Below the pieces are notes generated by a model. The model saw only the letters and a program-made list of their open reading frames with translations. It was not told where the DNA came from and searched no databases. This document shows positions 62,338 through 64,000 of a stretch of 64,000 nt of DNA, one piece after another; the stretch's first letter is position 1; the number at the start of each line of letters is the position of its first letter. Source of the DNA: Bacillus sp. JCM 19034 (GTDB lineage: Bacteria > Bacillota > Bacilli > Bacillales > Bacillaceae_D); assembly GCF_001310635.1 (NCBI RefSeq), contig NZ_BAXR01000002.1, positions 372,001-436,000 of the forward strand. The letters run 5' to 3'. Position numbers and translations under genes: made by a program.

Positions 62338-62558
62338 CTATTCTTTAACTTTTAAGCCATTCCAAAGTAAATTCCATATGCTGTCTAGTTCGTAATCTGA
62401 AAGATCATCTCCAGAAAGCATACGATGTATGATATAGCCATCAGTCATAAATAGTAGGTTCTAATAATTAAGTTTTTTGATTGCCATCAAAATCTCATAT
62501 TCAATGCTGTGGAATCGATCACATTCTTTCCACCTGTAAATTAAACGGTGAAATTGAA
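62338..62558 (-). pseudogene. Remnant of a TetR-type regulator (C-terminal part only)
   Basis: On the minus strand one frame reads FHRLIYRWKECDRFHSIEYE, then ILMAIKKLNY, a TAG stop, and on in the same frame to LFMTDGYIIHRMLSGDDLSD and YELDSIWNLLWNGLKVKE before a final TAG at 62338. The pattern resembles the C-terminal ligand domain of TetR/AcrR regulators. No helix-turn-helix part is found upstream. The in-frame stop is a substitution-type lesion, unlike the one-base losses elsewhere, so this is a real decayed gene. Confidence 0.6.
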
Positions 62559-62629
62559 ATTAAAGTGACGTAATAATCATAACAACCTTCATATCCTAAT
62601 AAAATAGTAAAAAAATGGAGGAATTAAGA

Positions 62630-63832
62630 GTGGCAGACTATGATCGGTGGAAGAAAGCGGTAGAGGATACATTCCCGTTCGAGGAGGGACAAACGATAAT
62701 TGATAAAGATGTGGTCATTGAACTTCTATATCGAAGTGATCAAAATCGTCAAATCCCTTATCATAATCCGGGAAACTTTCCATATACAAGAGGTGGATCT
62801 TCTCAATTACAAAAGCCGCTTATCATGCAAAAAGTCAATATGAGAGACGGCGAAGAACAAGTAGAAAGACGAGTAAAGGAAATGAGCGAGGCTGACATCG
62901 ATTGTCTGCAATTAATACTACCTTGTGATATATGGTCAGAAGAAGTATTTGAGTATCAACACGAGATCGAGAAAATGATACGCATTTTTCAAAATACGAA
63001 AGTACAGCTCCTTATGGAAGCGGGGAAGTTACAAAAACCGATCATAGAGAAACTAACGTCGTGTACTAATTGGCATGAAAAAACACAAATAAAAGGTGCT
63101 ATATTGGTTGATCCACTGCAGTCGTTAATCTTTAAGAATAACAATGATCAACAAAAGGAAAGATATCGGTCGCTAGCTGATTGTATAGAGATGTCTATAT
63201 TTCCACATATCCGGCTACTCCAGATTGATACCGAGCCTTATCGGTTATTAGGAGTAAATGTTGTGATGGAATTGGCACTTGCTATGGCTGTTGGAGTTGA
63301 ATATATAGAGCAATTGCGAAAACATGACATTGAACCAAATGAAGTAAGCAAAAAAATGATGTTTACCTTTTCAATCGGCAGTTATATAGGTGTTGAAATA
63401 GCAAAATTGCGTGCCTTTCGAACGTTATGGGCAAGCGTAATGAAGGAATATAAAGCGGATCCATTAGCACAACAAGCTTGGATAGAAGCTAGAACAGCTC
63501 GTGAGCTACAAGTTGAAAATGATCCACATATGTCAATTGTGAAGGCAACAGTTAGTGGATTAGCAGCGATATTAGGCGGGGCAAACCATCTTTTCATTCG
63601 TCCAAATTTAGATGAACATCTTGCACGTCAAGCGGCACTTATTTTAAGAGACGAGGCTTTTCTATATTTCCCAATTGATAGTGTCGGTGGCTCCTATTAC
63701 ATTGAAGCTTTAACAGAACAGCTAGCGGAGAAGTCCTGGAATTTGTTTTTGGATATTGAGCGACAAGGTGGAATTGTAGCAGCTTGGACAGGTGGATGGT
63801 TAGAAAAACATATAATGGGAGGGAAAATATGA
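62630..63832 (+). CDS. mutA: Methylmalonyl-CoA mutase small subunit, lacking the C-terminal domain
   Basis: A TIM-barrel subunit of the B12-dependent isomerisation between succinyl-CoA and methylmalonyl-CoA. GTG 62630 follows ATGGAGGAA. Recognised by PGNFPYTRGGS near residue 48, VKATVSGLAAILGGANHLFI and DSVGGSYYIEALTEQLAEKSW. At 400 aa it ends right after the barrel, so the linker and degenerate cobalamin-like domain of typical MutA (600+ aa) are absent. The ATGA overlap with the next gene shows the stop is genuine. Confidence 0.85.
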   Translation: MADYDRWKKAVEDTFPFEEGQTIIDKDVVIELLYRSDQNRQIPYHNPGNFPYTRGGSSQLQKPLIMQKVNMRDGEEQVERRVKEMSEADIDCLQLILPCDIWSEEVFEYQHEIEKMIRIFQNTKVQLLMEAGKLQKPIIEKLTSCTNWHEKTQIKGAILVDPLQSLIFKNNNDQQKERYRSLADCIEMSIFPHIRLLQIDTEPYRLLGVNVVMELALAMAVGVEYIEQLRKHDIEPNEVSKKMMFTFSIGSYIGVEIAKLRAFRTLWASVMKEYKADPLAQQAWIEARTARELQVENDPHMSIVKATVSGLAAILGGANHLFIRPNLDEHLARQAALILRDEAFLYFPIDSVGGSYYIEALTEQLAEKSWNLFLDIERQGGIVAAWTGGWLEKHIMGGKI

Positions 63833-64000
63833 AGAGGCAGCAATTTTCCGAAACCCTTTTTTCATTTATTCGATCTGAACATGAACCAAACTATCAAAAA
63901 GGGTCAGCATTTTTTTACAATGATGAAGTCGACCGTTCTTATCGGTATCTTGATTCACTCCCTGGTATACGCCCATTTGTACGAGGTCCTTATTCAACAA
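63829..64000 (+). CDS. mutB: Methylmalonyl-CoA mutase large subunit-like, 3' end outside the window
   Basis: It starts in the mutA stop (ATGA). The visible 57 codons, beginning MKRQQFSETLFSFIRSEHEP, lead into LPGIRPFVRGPYST, the conserved entry to the mutase barrel (GxxPFxRGPYxTMY). The N-terminus is not that of a typical MutB, so a related acyl-CoA mutase catalytic subunit is possible. Confidence 0.75.
   Translation, partial: MKRQQFSETLFSFIRSEHEPNYQKGSAFFYNDEVDRSYRYLDSLPGIRPFVRGPYST

Noticed and set aside
1-64000. CRISPR array, tRNA or rRNA genes, prophage genes
   Set aside because: Looked for on both strands; no regularly spaced repeats, no tRNA-like cloverleaf with T-psi-C box, no rRNA segments and no phage structural genes were seen.

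Overview
The window is a low-GC, Gram-positive, endospore-forming genome segment. It carries spoVID, ysxE, spoIIB, spoIVFA/spoIVFB, a T-box in front of valS, an L21 leader and strong AGGAGG-type ribosome binding sites. Gene order matches the Bacillus ysoA-tig-clpX ... rplU-ysxB-rpmA region. An RNase G gene between spoIVFB and rplU fits Bacillaceae of the halodurans/alkaliphile type better than B. subtilis; that placement is inferred from gene content, not measured.

Layout: 1-8.8 kb holds protein quality control (TPR protein, trigger factor, ClpX, LonB, LonA) and the GTPase EngB. 9-15.3 kb is the hemAXCDBL operon, from glutamyl-tRNA to glutamate-1-semialdehyde and on to uroporphyrinogen III. 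15.5-18.6 kb is a spore-coat operon (spoVID, a divergent CotS-like gene, ysxE). 19.2-29.1 kb holds T-box-valS, folC, comC, spoIIB, maf and radC. 29.3-33.4 kb is cell shape and division (mreBCD, minCD). 33.8-39.8 kb holds moaB, a reverse-strand aldo/keto reductase, spoIVFAB, rng and the L21/Prp/L27 operon. After rpmA the Bacillus order stops (no spo0B-obg) and the rest is a mosaic: a SulP permease, the pstSCAB-phoU phosphate operon behind a Pho-box-like array, a YisL-family membrane protein, a divergent AddB/AddA-like helicase-nuclease pair, a reverse-strand phosphonate-type ABC transporter (phnD-phnC-phnE-phnE), cheA-cheW-cheY, two small proteins, a decayed TetR gene, and the start of a methylmalonyl-CoA mutase operon.

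The most interesting object is a 1,789-nt group II intron inside radC. It interrupts the conserved JAMM motif. The 5' GUGCG, domain V, EBS1/IBS1, EBS2/IBS2 and delta pairings are all readable and define splice junctions that restore RadC exactly. Its encoded protein still aligns along the reverse transcriptase and maturase (X) domains of LtrA-type proteins, but every catalytic RT motif is gone and there is no endonuclease domain. It looks like a bacterial analogue of MatK: a splicing-only maturase. The second item of interest is the AddAB-like pair, which differs from canonical Bacillus AddAB.

An important caveat: 21 places in 15 genes, including essential ones (valS, rpmA, hemA, hemC), are broken by the loss of a single base, often in a short homopolymer. 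In every gene, adding back one base per site gives a protein of normal family length. These are most simply consensus errors in the assembly, so such genes are annotated as whole genes with the site noted.
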